DNA of 64,000 bases from the NCBI GenBank assembly GCA_030432595.1, contig JAUIGU010000016.1:1-64000 (forward strand), in the 5' to 3' direction. The stretch comes from Phycisphaerae bacterium (lineage in GTDB: Bacteria; Planctomycetota; Phycisphaerae; Phycisphaerales; Phycisphaeraceae). Below are positions 14,540 to 24,053 of the stretch, in pieces. Under the pieces are notes generated by a model that was given only the letters and a program-made list of their open reading frames with translations, did not search any database and was not told where the DNA came from. The position numbers and the translations under genes are program-made. Positions within the stretch are counted from its first letter, which is position 1. Each line of letters begins with the position of its first letter.

Positions 14540-17500
14540 ATGTGGGAGGCGATCCAACCGAGCCGGACGAACGTTGTGTTTTGCGCGGCCCTTGCGGCGG
14601 GGACGGCGGGCGTGCTGGCCGGTTTGCCGGCGGCGGGCCAAACGGTGACCTGGGACAACGCGGCCGCGGGGCTTTGGCAGACGGACGCGAACTGGGACAC
14701 GGGGGCGCAACCCAACAGCACGACGGTGGACGCGGTGATCCTGAACCCGGTGACGGCGTCGGTGCCGGTGGTGGTGACGCTGGGGCCGAACCTGACGCGG
14801 GACGTGGGCACGCTGACGATCAACGACACGGGCGTCGCGGCCAAGCACGAGCTGGTGGTGGCGAACAACTCGTTCCTCGATATCAACGGGGACGTGACCA
14901 ACTTCGGCACGATCACGCTCAACGCGACGGCCAACCCCACCCGGCTGCGGGTGCAGAGCACCAACGCGACGCTGTCGGGCACGGGCATCTTGCGGATGCT
15001 GGAAACCGGCGGCTCGGCCTCGATCGACGATGTCGGGACGTCCACGCTGACGCAGTCGGCCGGGCACACGATTGCCGGCTCCGGGGCGATTGGCGTGAAC
15101 TCGCTGGGGGTCATCAATCAGGGCCTGATCGACGCGGACATTACCGGCGGCGTGTTGACCATCGACCCGCCCAACAACGCGACGGCGTTTATGAACACGG
15201 GAACGCTGCGCGCCAGCAACGGCGGCATCCTGCGCATCACCGGCAGCTTCGGCGGCGGCGTGGACAACACCGGCGGCAACATCGGCGCCTTCGGCGCGGG
15301 CTCGATGGTGGAATTGACCGGCACGGTCACCGTCACCGGCGGCGTGCTGACCACCGACGCGACCAGTCAGTTCATCGTGCCGTTGAACAACTCGGCCAAC
15401 CTCATCGACACGACGCTCGCGCTCAACAGCGTCTTCAACCTGTCGAACAACACGGACCTGAACATCGTGACCGCGTTGTCCAACCAGGGCACGATCACGC
15501 TCAGCCCCGTGTCCAGCGAGGTGGATTTCGGGATCTCCGGCGATGTCCTGCTCAACGGCGGGGGCACGATCGTCATGAACGCGGGCACGGCCGGCGGCTT
15601 TTCGGGGATCTCCGACAACGGCGGGACCGGACAGAACATTCTGACCAACGTGAACAACACCATCCGCGGGGCCGGCCAGATCGGGCAGAACGGTATGGGC
15701 CTGGTCAATCAGACAAACGGTGTCGTCGACGCCGACGTCACCGGCCAAACCCTGGTGTTGGATCCCGACGGCACCAACGGCTTCACCAACCAGGGCACGT
15801 TCCGCGCCTCCAACGGCGGCACGTTGCAACTGACCGGCGTGTTCGGCGGCGGGTTCGACAACGCGGGCGGCGACATCATCGCCGACGGCGTCGGGTCGGT
15901 GGTCCGGCTGACCAACGGCGTTTTTGTCACCGCCGGCGAGTTCATCGGCACCAACGGCGGAGCGATCGAAACCGCCGCGGGCCAGACGTCGACCCTCGTC
16001 GATACCAAACTCAGCAGCGGGACGCACAACGTCGAGAACAACGCCGACCTGAACCTTGTGGGTGTCTATTCCAACCAGGGCACGGTCTCGCTCAACCCCG
16101 GGGCCAACGAGTCGGACCTGGGCATCTCCGGCGACGTCACGCTCGAAGGCGGCGGCACCATCGCCATGAATGTCGGCACCGGCGGCCTCGCCGCGATCTC
16201 CGACAACGGCGGCACCGGGCAGAACATCCTGACCAACGTGAACAACACCCTCCGCGGGGCCGGCCAGATCGGGCAAAACAATATGGGCCTGGTTAACCAG
16301 GCAAACGGTCTGGTCAACGCGGACCTGGCCGGGCAGTCGCTGGTGCTGGACCCCGGCAGCAGCGTGGCCTTCACGAACCAAGGCGTCTTCCGCGCGTCCA
16401 ACGGCGGCGTGCTGGTGCTGACCGGTTCCTTTGGCGGCGACTTCGACAACACCGGCGGCGTTATCGAGGCCACGGGCGCCGGCTCCGAGGTGCAGTTCGT
16501 CTCCACGGGTGCCAACCTGGCCAACGGTACGCTGCGTGCCACGGGCGGCGGCACCGTCCGGGTCAACGCCAGCCAGAGGGCCAACTTCACCGATGTCGAC
16601 TTCACCGCCGGCACCCTCAACGTCGACGACAACGCCACGCTGAACCTCATCGGCACGTTCACCAACAACGGCACGGTCAGCCTCAACTCTGACGCGAACA
16701 TCCCGGACCTGGGCATCATCGGCGACGTCACGCTCGACGGCGGCGGCACGATCCTGCTGAACCGGACCGGCACCAACTTCCCCTCGATCTCCGACAACGG
16801 AGGCACCGGGCAGAACCGGCTGTACAACATCGACAACACCATCCGCGGGACGGGGTTTGTCGGCCAGAACAACATGTCCCTGACCAACCGCGCCGGCGGC
16901 AGCATTATCGCCGACGTCGTGGGCGCGACGCTCAACATCGACCCGGGCGCTTCGTCGGCCGACGCACAGACCGGCGTGATCAATGAGGGTCTCATGCGGG
17001 CCGCCACTGGCTCGACGCTGTTCCTCAACGGCGTGTTCAACGGCGGCTTCGAGAACGCCGCGGGCGGCACGATCGACGTGCAGGCCGGCGGCACCCTCGA
17101 CCTGTCGGGCCAGCTCGTGCATCGGCAAGGCGCGACGATCAATCAGGCCGGCGCGTTCAACGTGCTCAACGGCGGCAACTTCATCAACGAGGCCGACGAC
17201 TACAGCCCCGGCGCTTCGCCCGGCCTGGTCAGCGTCGCCAACGGCGCTGCGTTCACCAACACGGCGGCGGGCACGGTGCTCTTCGAGATCAACGACGACA
17301 CCACGCCCGGCATCGACTTCGACACCATCCGCGGCGACGGCACGTTCAACCTCGCCGGCACCCTCGACATCGCGCTCAACTTCACCCCCAACTTCTACGA
17401 GTCCATCGAATTGATCCTCGACACGTCGGGCCGCGACGTCAACGGCACCTTCGACCAGCTCGGGTTCGACCCGATCGTCGGCGTCGGCGAAGCGCTGGCG

Positions 17501-17833
17501 ATCACCTACCGGGCGAACACGTTCAACCAGGTCGACGCGGTGCTGCTCACCCGTGCATTGCCCGGCGACGCCAACCTGTCGGGGCAGGTCGAGCAGGGCG
17601 ACCTCGACGCCGTCCTCCAGAACTGGGGCAGCACGAGCAACGTGTCCTGGGGCACGGGCGACATGTCCGGCAACGGGCAGGTCGAGCAGGCCGACCTGGA
17701 CCTGGTCCTCCAGAACTGGGGCGACACGCTCGCCCCGGACTTCGGCAACTTCACCGGTGCGCCGGTGCCCGAGCCCGTGACGGGGGCGCTGCTGGGCCTG
17801 GGCCTGCTGGGCCTGCGTCGGCGTCGCGCGTAA
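14540..17833 (+). CDS. Large secreted PEP-CTERM beta-helix repeat protein
   Basis: 1097 residues with a signal peptide (about 1-33, ending AAG-QTVTWDN) and AAGGA upstream of ATG. The body consists of long imperfect repeats rich in Asn, Gly and Thr. The clearest unit contains SDNGGTGQNILTNVNNT then RGAGQIGQN and LVNQ, seen three times (about 357-395, 556-590 and 755-785), as expected for a right-handed beta-helix. Near the end lie two dockerin-like calcium repeats (GDANLSGQVEQGDLDAVLQ and GDMSGNGQVEQADLDLVLQ). The C-terminus is a PEP-CTERM tail (VPEPVTGALLGLGLLGLRRRR). It is probably exported and sorted to the cell surface by an exosortase. The biological role is unknown. Confidence 0.85.
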   Translation: MWEAIQPSRTNVVFCAALAAGTAGVLAGLPAAGQTVTWDNAAAGLWQTDANWDTGAQPNSTTVDAVILNPVTASVPVVVTLGPNLTRDVGTLTINDTGVAAKHELVVANNSFLDINGDVTNFGTITLNATANPTRLRVQSTNATLSGTGILRMLETGGSASIDDVGTSTLTQSAGHTIAGSGAIGVNSLGVINQGLIDADITGGVLTIDPPNNATAFMNTGTLRASNGGILRITGSFGGGVDNTGGNIGAFGAGSMVELTGTVTVTGGVLTTDATSQFIVPLNNSANLIDTTLALNSVFNLSNNTDLNIVTALSNQGTITLSPVSSEVDFGISGDVLLNGGGTIVMNAGTAGGFSGISDNGGTGQNILTNVNNTIRGAGQIGQNGMGLVNQTNGVVDADVTGQTLVLDPDGTNGFTNQGTFRASNGGTLQLTGVFGGGFDNAGGDIIADGVGSVVRLTNGVFVTAGEFIGTNGGAIETAAGQTSTLVDTKLSSGTHNVENNADLNLVGVYSNQGTVSLNPGANESDLGISGDVTLEGGGTIAMNVGTGGLAAISDNGGTGQNILTNVNNTLRGAGQIGQNNMGLVNQANGLVNADLAGQSLVLDPGSSVAFTNQGVFRASNGGVLVLTGSFGGDFDNTGGVIEATGAGSEVQFVSTGANLANGTLRATGGGTVRVNASQRANFTDVDFTAGTLNVDDNATLNLIGTFTNNGTVSLNSDANIPDLGIIGDVTLDGGGTILLNRTGTNFPSISDNGGTGQNRLYNIDNTIRGTGFVGQNNMSLTNRAGGSIIADVVGATLNIDPGASSADAQTGVINEGLMRAATGSTLFLNGVFNGGFENAAGGTIDVQAGGTLDLSGQLVHRQGATINQAGAFNVLNGGNFINEADDYSPGASPGLVSVANGAAFTNTAAGTVLFEINDDTTPGIDFDTIRGDGTFNLAGTLDIALNFTPNFYESIELILDTSGRDVNGTFDQLGFDPIVGVGEALAITYRANTFNQVDAVLLTRALPGDANLSGQVEQGDLDAVLQNWGSTSNVSWGTGDMSGNGQVEQADLDLVLQNWGDTLAPDFGNFTGAPVPEPVTGALLGLGLLGLRRRRA

Positions 17834-17873
17834 ACCGGCAGGCCGGACCAGCCCACGCAACCCGCCCACCTTC

Positions 17874-17904
17874 GCGCCGAGGCGAAACGCCTCGGCGCTT
17901 TTCT
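17874..17904 (+). terminator. Rho-independent terminator after the first PEP-CTERM gene
   Basis: GCGCCGAGGCG (17874-17884), AAA loop, CGCCTCGGCGC (17888-17898), then TTTTCTT. The 11-bp perfect stem and T run form a strong terminator 40 bp after the stop codon. Confidence 0.85.
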
Positions 17905-18089
17905 TATACGGCCGAGCGAATCCTCGCCAAAACCGATGATTTTGCAAGGATTCGACGCCCGGCAATGTACGATCTGAGTTCCATGGACGCTGCTCCACGG
18001 CGGTCCGCCCGGTGCCCGAGCAGGCGATGTCCATCTCGGCACGGTCCATCTCCAACGCAGGCAACCCGGTTGCCGGAAGGGAAAGAGCG

Positions 18090-20810
18090 ATGAGGAAGCG
18101 AGCAGAGAAGACGCGGGTGGTTCGTGCGTGCGCGTGGTGTGGGCTGGCGGGTTCGGTGCTGGCGCTCGCCGGCACGCCGGGCTGGGGCCAGCAGGCGTAC
18201 TTCTCGTTCGAGGGCGACTTCCCCACGACCGGCGGCGACCAGCACGACTTCTTCTTTACGCTGGCCAACGACCAGGCGGCCACGCCGGGCATGTTCTTGC
18301 GCACCTACGCGGGCAGCGGCGGCACCAACCTCGCCGGCGACACGATCCCCAACGGGCCGATCGACCCGATCCTCGAGCTGTTCACCGCCGGCGGCGTGTC
18401 GGTCACCTCCGATGACGACAGCTTCGTGCTCGACTCGCAGATCGACTTCACGTCCGCCACCGACGGCGGCGCGCTGCCCGACCCGCTGACCGCCGGCGAC
18501 TACCGGCTCAACCACCTCACGTTCGGCAACGACGACGCCGGCCCCTGGGCCCTGGACCTCGCCGGGCCCGCCGGCAACCTCACGCTCACCGGCGCTTCCC
18601 CGGTCGGCGGCAGCACGGTCACCTCGCTCAAGCTGGGCACCATCGACACCGGCATGGGCACCGACGCCGCGACGTTCAACAACGCCGGCAACCTCACCCT
18701 CACCGGCCCGCTCGTCGTCGCGCAGACCGGCAACGCCGTGCTCACCCATTCGGCCGGCACGCTCGTCGTCAACGGCAGCACCACCGTCAACGCCGGCGGC
18801 ACGCTCAACGCCCCCAACACCGACAGCCTCTTCACCGACGGACCGATCAACGTCAACGGTGGCACCCTCAACCGTGGCAACGCGGTGGCCACCTACAACG
18901 TCGCAACCCAGGTCGACAACGGTGGCAGCATTGTGGGTGACCTGACGTTCATCGGCAGATCAGCCGGCTTCACCGGTGACGTCACCGTCACCGGTACCGG
19001 CTCATCCATGACCGCCAACGGCGGCGGCCTGCGCGTCGGCGAGTTCGGCAACGGCATTCTCACCGTCGAGGTCGGCGGCACCCTCACCACCGCCAACGCC
19101 ACCGTCGCCACCTTCGCCGGCTCCACCGGCAGCCTCACCGTCGCCGACGCCAACACCACCTGGACCAACAACGGCCCGCTCTTCGTCGGCGGCAGCTTCT
19201 CCGACCCCGGCGGCACCGGCACCGTCCTGATCGCCAACGGCGCGACCGCCACCCATCACGGCACCACCACCGTCTACGCCCCCGGCACGATCATCCTCAA
19301 CTCCGGCGGCGTCTTCAATGCTCAAGGCGACGTCAACGTTCTCGGCGGCACCATCAACAGCGCCGGGGCGTCGGGTAACGGCAACCTCCTGAACCTTGCG
19401 GCCGGCCGAACGCTCACGGCCTCGGCCGACGCTCAGCTCGTGTTCGCCGGCGACTACGACCTGACCGGCGGCGCGACCGTGCAACTCACCGACGGCGCGG
19501 ACTTGTCGGTCGGCAGTGACCTGGACATCGGCAACGCCGGGGCCGGCACGGTCATCGTCGACGGGCCGGGCACCACGCTCAACGTCGGCCCCGGCTTCTC
19601 CAGCGTCGGGCTCACCAGCAACGGCAACGGAACCCTGACGGTCCGCAACGGTGCCTCGGCCAGCTTCAACGGCGAGCTCAACGTCGCCACCGGTGCCAAC
19701 GGCGTCGGCAACGTCGGCGTCGAATCCGGGGCCGACCTCACGCTCAACAGTCAACTGCTGCTGGCTCACGAGAACGCCAACGCGACCGCCGGCACCCTCA
19801 CCGTCAACGGCATCGGCTCCACCGTCACCCAAAACGGCGGCAGCGGGATCGACATCGGTCGATCGGCCGGCCCCACCGGCACGCTACACATCGCCGACGG
19901 CGGCGTCTTCACCACCGGCACCGGGACCGCCACCGTCCACGCCACCGGGACGGTCAAGATCGATACCCAGGTCAACGCGAATGGTGTCATCAACTCCGCG
20001 CAACTCGTCCTCAACGGCGACCTGGTCGTCGAGGCCGGCGCGCTCGTGACCGCCGACGCCGGGCAGATCGTGGCCGGCACCACGCCCGGGGCGACCTTCA
20101 TCAATCGCGGCACGTTCCGCCCCCGCTCGGTCTCGGCCGAGGACGAGGGCGCCGGCCAATCGACCATCAGCGGGCCGGCGGTCTCCGTGCCGTTCGTCCA
20201 GGAGGCCGGCGGCACCTTCGAGATCGGCCCGGCCGCCGGCGAGGGCTTCTTCATCCCGTCGCTCACCAAGCTTTTCCTCGACGCCGACTACACCCTGGCC
20301 GGCGAGCTGCGCCTCATCGCCGACCGCACCGGCGACCCGCTCACCGACCTCGGCTTCATGACGCCGTACGCATTCTTCCCCGAGGAACTGATCACTAACT
20401 CCGGCCCCGACCCCACCCGCACCGGCGTCTTCGACACCGTCACCGGCCACATCCTCGGCGACGGCACCGCGCTCGCCATCCGCTACGACGGCGCGCATGT
20501 CAACGCCCGGCGCGTGCTCTACGGCGACGGCAACCTCTCGGGCCAGATCGAGCAGGCCGACCTCGACGCCGTCCTCCAGAACTGGGGCAAGAGCAACCTC
20601 AACGGCAACAACGACGACGTGTCCTGGGTCACCGGTGACTTCAACGGCAACGGCCAAGTCGAACAGGGCGACCTCGACGCCGTGCTCCAGAACTGGGGCA
20701 GCACGACGGCCCCGGACTTCACAGGCTACGAGGTGGTCGCGGTGCCCGAGCCGGGCGGGTTGGCGGCGGTTCTAGCCGGTTACCTCTTGGCAATCCGGCG
20801 TCGGCGGTGA
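18090..20810 (+). CDS. Large secreted PEP-CTERM repeat protein
   Basis: 906 residues from ATG 18090, which has GGAAGGGAAAG upstream; an earlier in-frame ATG at 18012 has no such site and would spoil the signal peptide. Signal peptide about 1-35 (CGLAGSVLALAGTPGWG). The first 150 residues (FSFEGDFPTTGGDQHDFFFTL) look like a bacterial pre-peptidase/DVUA-type domain. The rest is a Gly/Thr/Asn-rich repeat region of autotransporter-like beta-helix type. Two dockerin-like repeats (GDGNLSGQIEQADLDAVLQ, GDFNGNGQVEQGDLDAVLQ) precede a PEP-CTERM tail (VPEPGGLAAVLAGYLLAIRRRR). It is directly followed by a third PEP-CTERM gene. Confidence 0.85.
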   Translation: MRKRAEKTRVVRACAWCGLAGSVLALAGTPGWGQQAYFSFEGDFPTTGGDQHDFFFTLANDQAATPGMFLRTYAGSGGTNLAGDTIPNGPIDPILELFTAGGVSVTSDDDSFVLDSQIDFTSATDGGALPDPLTAGDYRLNHLTFGNDDAGPWALDLAGPAGNLTLTGASPVGGSTVTSLKLGTIDTGMGTDAATFNNAGNLTLTGPLVVAQTGNAVLTHSAGTLVVNGSTTVNAGGTLNAPNTDSLFTDGPINVNGGTLNRGNAVATYNVATQVDNGGSIVGDLTFIGRSAGFTGDVTVTGTGSSMTANGGGLRVGEFGNGILTVEVGGTLTTANATVATFAGSTGSLTVADANTTWTNNGPLFVGGSFSDPGGTGTVLIANGATATHHGTTTVYAPGTIILNSGGVFNAQGDVNVLGGTINSAGASGNGNLLNLAAGRTLTASADAQLVFAGDYDLTGGATVQLTDGADLSVGSDLDIGNAGAGTVIVDGPGTTLNVGPGFSSVGLTSNGNGTLTVRNGASASFNGELNVATGANGVGNVGVESGADLTLNSQLLLAHENANATAGTLTVNGIGSTVTQNGGSGIDIGRSAGPTGTLHIADGGVFTTGTGTATVHATGTVKIDTQVNANGVINSAQLVLNGDLVVEAGALVTADAGQIVAGTTPGATFINRGTFRPRSVSAEDEGAGQSTISGPAVSVPFVQEAGGTFEIGPAAGEGFFIPSLTKLFLDADYTLAGELRLIADRTGDPLTDLGFMTPYAFFPEELITNSGPDPTRTGVFDTVTGHILGDGTALAIRYDGAHVNARRVLYGDGNLSGQIEQADLDAVLQNWGKSNLNGNNDDVSWVTGDFNGNGQVEQGDLDAVLQNWGSTTAPDFTGYEVVAVPEPGGLAAVLAGYLLAIRRRR

Positions 20811-20821
20811 ATACTGTGGGT

Positions 20822-21895
20822 ATGGAATCGGACCGAAACCTCCGAGCGTGCGCGATGCGGTCGCGGCGAGCCTTGCGCGGCGTCGCGGCGGCCGCCGTCG
20901 CGGGCGTCGTCATGGGGCCGCATGGATCGGCAGAGGCGGAGCCCACCCTGCCGGACCTGGTCTCCCACGCGAGCGTGCCGCTGAACTACATGTACGGCGG
21001 GTTCTTCGACACGACGTCCGAGCCCGGACGCGTGCTCTACCGCTTCAACACCGCGATCACGAACCTCGGTGACGGGCCGTTCGAGATCTTCGAGATCACC
21101 GACGAGACCGCGCAGACCCAAGAGGTGTTTCAGAACCTCTACGACAGCGACGGCAGCTTCGAATACGTTTCGATGGGCACGTTCCCGCTGACCGATTCGC
21201 CGTTCGGGCACCTGCACCTCGCGGCGCTGGCGCAGTACAACCTGCGCGAGGTGCTGCCGGACGAGGGCGCGGGGCCGGGCGTCGGCGGCGTGGTCGCGTC
21301 GTTCGCCAAGACCTCGCACGCGGTGGTGGATTCGGTCGCGATCGACAACTCGCTACCCAACGCACCGTCCTTCCCGGTGTACCGCAACGTCAACATCAAC
21401 CCGCTGGGCATCTCGGTGGGCTACGCCGACCTGTACAGCACGACCATCCCCACGCAACGCATCGACGTGACCGGCATCGCGTCCGGGCAGTACTGGCTCG
21501 AAGTCACCGTCGATCCGCTGGGCTACGTTCAGGAAACCGACGACACCAACAACACGACGCGCATCCTCGTGGACTTGGCCGTCCCCGTGGGGGCCGCGAC
21601 CGTGCCGGGCGACTACGACAACTCCGGCCAGGTCGATCAGGGCGACCTGGACCTGGTGCTCCAGAACTGGGGCCTGGACGTGGACGCCACGGCGATCCCC
21701 AACGCGTGGGTGAACGACCGCCCGGACGGGCTCGTGGACCAGGCCGAACTGGACGGAGTGCTTTCTAACTGGGGCGACGCGCTGGCCCCAGAGTTCGGCG
21801 GCGCGGCGGTGCCGGAACCGGTGGGCGTGGGTTTGCTGGCGGGCCTGGGCGCGGCCCGTCGGAAACGGACCGTGATCGCCCCGACAAATGAATAA
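20822..21895 (+). CDS. Lysyl-oxidase-like PEP-CTERM protein
   Basis: 357 residues from ATG 20822. A GTG at 20807 overlaps the previous stop as GTGA and is the alternative. The signal peptide lies at about 12-38. The domain at about 40-250 matches bacterial lysyl-oxidase-like proteins: LPDLVSHASVPLNYMYGG, HLHLAALAQYNLRE, then ISVGYADLYS, IDVTGIASGQYWLEVTVDP and TDDTNNTTRI. The copper-binding HxHxH group seems reduced to HLHL, and no cysteines are present, so oxidase activity is doubtful. A dockerin-like repeat pair (GDYDNSGQVDQGDLDLVLQ, DGLVDQAELDGVLSN) and a PEP-CTERM tail (VPEPVGVGLLAGLGAARRKR) follow. Role unknown; possibly cell-surface matrix. Confidence 0.8.
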   Translation: MESDRNLRACAMRSRRALRGVAAAAVAGVVMGPHGSAEAEPTLPDLVSHASVPLNYMYGGFFDTTSEPGRVLYRFNTAITNLGDGPFEIFEITDETAQTQEVFQNLYDSDGSFEYVSMGTFPLTDSPFGHLHLAALAQYNLREVLPDEGAGPGVGGVVASFAKTSHAVVDSVAIDNSLPNAPSFPVYRNVNINPLGISVGYADLYSTTIPTQRIDVTGIASGQYWLEVTVDPLGYVQETDDTNNTTRILVDLAVPVGAATVPGDYDNSGQVDQGDLDLVLQNWGLDVDATAIPNAWVNDRPDGLVDQAELDGVLSNWGDALAPEFGGAAVPEPVGVGLLAGLGAARRKRTVIAPTNE

Positions 21896-21920
21896 GCCCA
21901 CGGATTGAATCCGTGGGCTT
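21894..21920. terminator. Bidirectional terminator hairpin
   Basis: AAGCCCACGGAT, TGA loop, ATCCGTGGGCTT: a perfect 12-bp stem spanning the stop of the lysyl-oxidase-like gene. It lies between this plus-strand gene and convergent rplQ, so it can serve both transcripts. Confidence 0.75.
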
Positions 21921-21952
21921 GGGTAAGGAACAAACTCAGAGGGTTCGACCGG

Positions 21953-22615
21953 TCAGTCCTTCGATTCTTCCGTCGACTCGGCGTCGTTGGCTTGGGCTTC
22001 CGTCGCTTCGGATTCGGTCTCCGGCGGGTCTGCCACGGCCGTCGAGGTTTCGGCTTCGTCGGCCTTGGTTTCCTCGGCGTCGTCCGCCTTGCCCTCGCCC
22101 TTGCGGCGCTTGGCGGCGAAGTCCATGCGGCGGTTGGCCTTCTCACGGCGGCGGGAGAACTTTCCGCCGACCTGCGGGCCGTCCTCGTCGCCGACCAGTT
22201 GCAGCACGACCAGGTCCGCGCCGTCGCCGATGCGGTGCTTGCCGAGCTTGATGATGCGGGTGTACCCGCCGTCGCGTTCGGCGTAACGCGGGGCGATGTC
22301 GTCGAAGAGGTGCTTGGTGATGCGCGGGGCGGACTTAAGTTCACCGTACTTGTTGCGTTCGACGCCGTCGGCCTCTTCGTCGGGGATGTTCCACTTGTCG
22401 CCGCCGAGCTTGGCGATGACGCGGCGGCGCGAAGCAAGGTCGCCCTTCTTGGCCGCCGAGATCAGCTTCTCGACGAACGGCTGGACGGACTTGGCCTTGG
22501 GCAGGGTCGTGGTGATCTGCCCGTGGGTGAACAGCGACACCGCCATGTTGCGGAACATGGCGATGCGGTGGTTGGTCTTGCGGCCGAGCGTCCGGCCGTA
22601 CACGCGGTGTCTCAT
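21953..22615 (-). CDS. rplQ: 50S ribosomal protein L17 with acidic tail
   Basis: 220 residues. The L17 core is MRHRVYGRTLGRKTNHRIAMFRNMAVSLF... through IIKLGKHRIGDGADLVVLQLVG. ATG 22615 is the conserved family start. The C-terminal ~80 residues are a low-complexity Glu/Ala/Lys-rich tail not found in short L17 forms (family core about 115-130). The tail contains TAVADPP, which also occurs in the S5 tail in this window. Last gene of the ribosomal run, downstream of rpoA. Confidence 0.95.
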   Translation of the reverse strand: MRHRVYGRTLGRKTNHRIAMFRNMAVSLFTHGQITTTLPKAKSVQPFVEKLISAAKKGDLASRRRVIAKLGGDKWNIPDEEADGVERNKYGELKSAPRITKHLFDDIAPRYAERDGGYTRIIKLGKHRIGDGADLVVLQLVGDEDGPQVGGKFSRRREKANRRMDFAAKRRKGEGKADDAEETKADEAETSTAVADPPETESEATEAQANDAESTEESKD

Positions 22616-22760
22616 GATGGTTTCCTTTCTTGACGTGAACCGTGCCGAGAGACGTTGGCAGGGTTCGGCCACTCGCCCCTGTGCGCGCACCGCGTTGCGG
22701 TGCGGCTATCGAGGCGGCAATTCCCGCGACGCGCGGGTCGGGCAACGAAGGCCCGGAGCG

Positions 22761-22847
22761 ATTGATGAGTGATGATCTCTGATTGCTGATTGAAGGCATC
22801 CGCCTTCCGCATTCATCAATCATCTCTCATCAATCAGCAAATCCGAT
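22761..22847. repeat. Inverted-repeat hairpin built of GATTGATGA-like units, rpoA-rplQ gap
   Basis: The left arm consists of degenerate GATTGATGAG/GATTGCTGATTG units. The centre AAGGC-atcc-GCCTT forms a short GC stem. The right arm (ATTCATCAATCATCTC, then ATCAATCAGC) is roughly the complement of the left. The element ends exactly at the rpoA stop codon (22848). Confidence 0.65.
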
Positions 22848-23849
22848 TCACGCTTCCTGCTGCAGTTCCGCGGGCAGGTCCATGCCCAGTTCCAGGTTCA
22901 GGTCGGCGAGCTTGCGCTTCACCTCACGGAGGCTGGTCTTGCCGAAGCTGCGGACCTTGAGCAGGTCGGCCTCGGTCAGGCTGACCAGGTCGGAGACCGT
23001 CATCAGCTTGGCAGACTCGAGGCAGTTGCTCGCCCGCACGGACAGGTCCAGCTCGGACATGGGCATCTGCAGCTTGCGGATCAGTTCCTCGTCGACCTTC
23101 GCGGCGGCGGCGGCGTCTTCCGAGGCGACCTCGCTGCCCAGCTCGAAGTACTGCACGAACGGGTTGAGGTGCTTGCGGAGGATCTTCGCGGCCTCGACCA
23201 CGGCCATCTCGGGCGAGACCGTGCCGTTGGTCCAGACCTCGAGGGTCAGCTTGTCGTAGTTGGTCTTCTGACCGACGCGGGTGTTCTCGACCTTGTAGCG
23301 GACGCGGGTGACCGGCGAGAAGATCGCGTCGACGGGGATGAGGCCGACCTCCTGCTCGGCGTTGGCGTCGTACTGCTCGGAGGCAGGGACGTAGCCACGG
23401 CCCTTCTCGACGACGAACTCCATGTCGAAGTCGACCTGTTTGGTCAGCGTCGCGAGGACGAGGTCCTTGTTGTGGATGGTCACGGACGTGTCGGCCTCGA
23501 TCAGGTCGCACGACACCTCGCCCGGGCCCTCGGCCTGGAGGCGCATGGGCTTGGACTCCTCGCTCTCGAGCGAGACGACCATGGACTTGACCTTGAGGAT
23601 GATGTCGGTGACGTCTTCCATCACGCCCTCGAGGGACGTGAACTCGTGGGGCGCGCCCTTGATCTTGACGCCGGTGACGGCGGCGCCTTCGAGCGAGGAA
23701 AGCAGGATACGGCGCAGCGCGTTGCCGACCGTCGTGCCGAAGCCGCGCTCGAAGGGTTCGCAGGAGAATTTGCCGTAGGTGTCGGTGGCCGTCTCTTGGT
23801 CGATGACGACGCGGTGGGGAAGTTCGAGGCCACGCCAGCGGATACGCAT
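22848..23849 (-). CDS. rpoA: RNA polymerase subunit alpha
   Basis: 333 residues from ATG 23849 (MRIRWRGLELPHRVVID). Upstream in-frame codons lie in a repeat and are not used. The N-terminal dimerisation domain shows FGTTVGNALRRILLSSLEGAAVTGVKIKGA. The C-terminal domain shows LDLSVRASNCLESAKLMTVSDLV and VRSFGKTSLREVKRKL, the helix-hairpin-helix that contacts UP elements and activators. Normal length. Placed between rpsK and rplQ; rpsD is missing from its usual place before rpoA. Confidence 0.97.
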   Translation of the reverse strand: MRIRWRGLELPHRVVIDQETATDTYGKFSCEPFERGFGTTVGNALRRILLSSLEGAAVTGVKIKGAPHEFTSLEGVMEDVTDIILKVKSMVVSLESEESKPMRLQAEGPGEVSCDLIEADTSVTIHNKDLVLATLTKQVDFDMEFVVEKGRGYVPASEQYDANAEQEVGLIPVDAIFSPVTRVRYKVENTRVGQKTNYDKLTLEVWTNGTVSPEMAVVEAAKILRKHLNPFVQYFELGSEVASEDAAAAAKVDEELIRKLQMPMSELDLSVRASNCLESAKLMTVSDLVSLTEADLLKVRSFGKTSLREVKRKLADLNLELGMDLPAELQQEA

Positions 23850-23962
23850 GGTGAGGGTTCCTTTGTTGCCGCGGTTCCGGGGGAGGAAAGGCCGGGATTC
23901 ACGCTCTTGACTCGGCGGCGCGGCACCGTCGAGCGTGGCTTCTGTTCCCGGCCAAGGGGTAG

Positions 23963-24053
23963 CTATTTCAGATTGCAGATTTGAGATTTCAGATTTGAAG
24001 AAACGGCAGGGTTCAGACAATCTGAAATCTGCAATCTCCGATCTGAAATCGAT
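23963..24053. repeat. Inverted-repeat hairpin built of CAGATTT-like units, rpsK-rpoA gap
   Basis: Left arm TTTCAGATTGCAGATTTG then AGATTTCAGATTTGAA. Centre AACGGCAGGGTTCAG. Right arm AATCTGAAATCTGCAATC then ATCTGAAATC. The arms are complementary over most of their length, although each is internally repetitive. The element abuts the rpsK stop codon (24054). Confidence 0.65.

Noticed and set aside
14428-16296. Plus-strand open frame overlapping the first PEP-CTERM gene in another frame
   Set aside because: Arg/Gly/His/Gln-rich translation with no features; the signal-peptide frame at 14540 has a ribosome-binding site and domains.
14513-18304. Very long open frame on the minus strand opposite the PEP-CTERM genes
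   Set aside because: It is a mirror of GC-rich codons with third-position bias from the plus-strand genes; its protein is Arg/Gly/Val/Asp-rich without any domain, while the plus-strand frames have signal peptides and PEP-CTERM tails.
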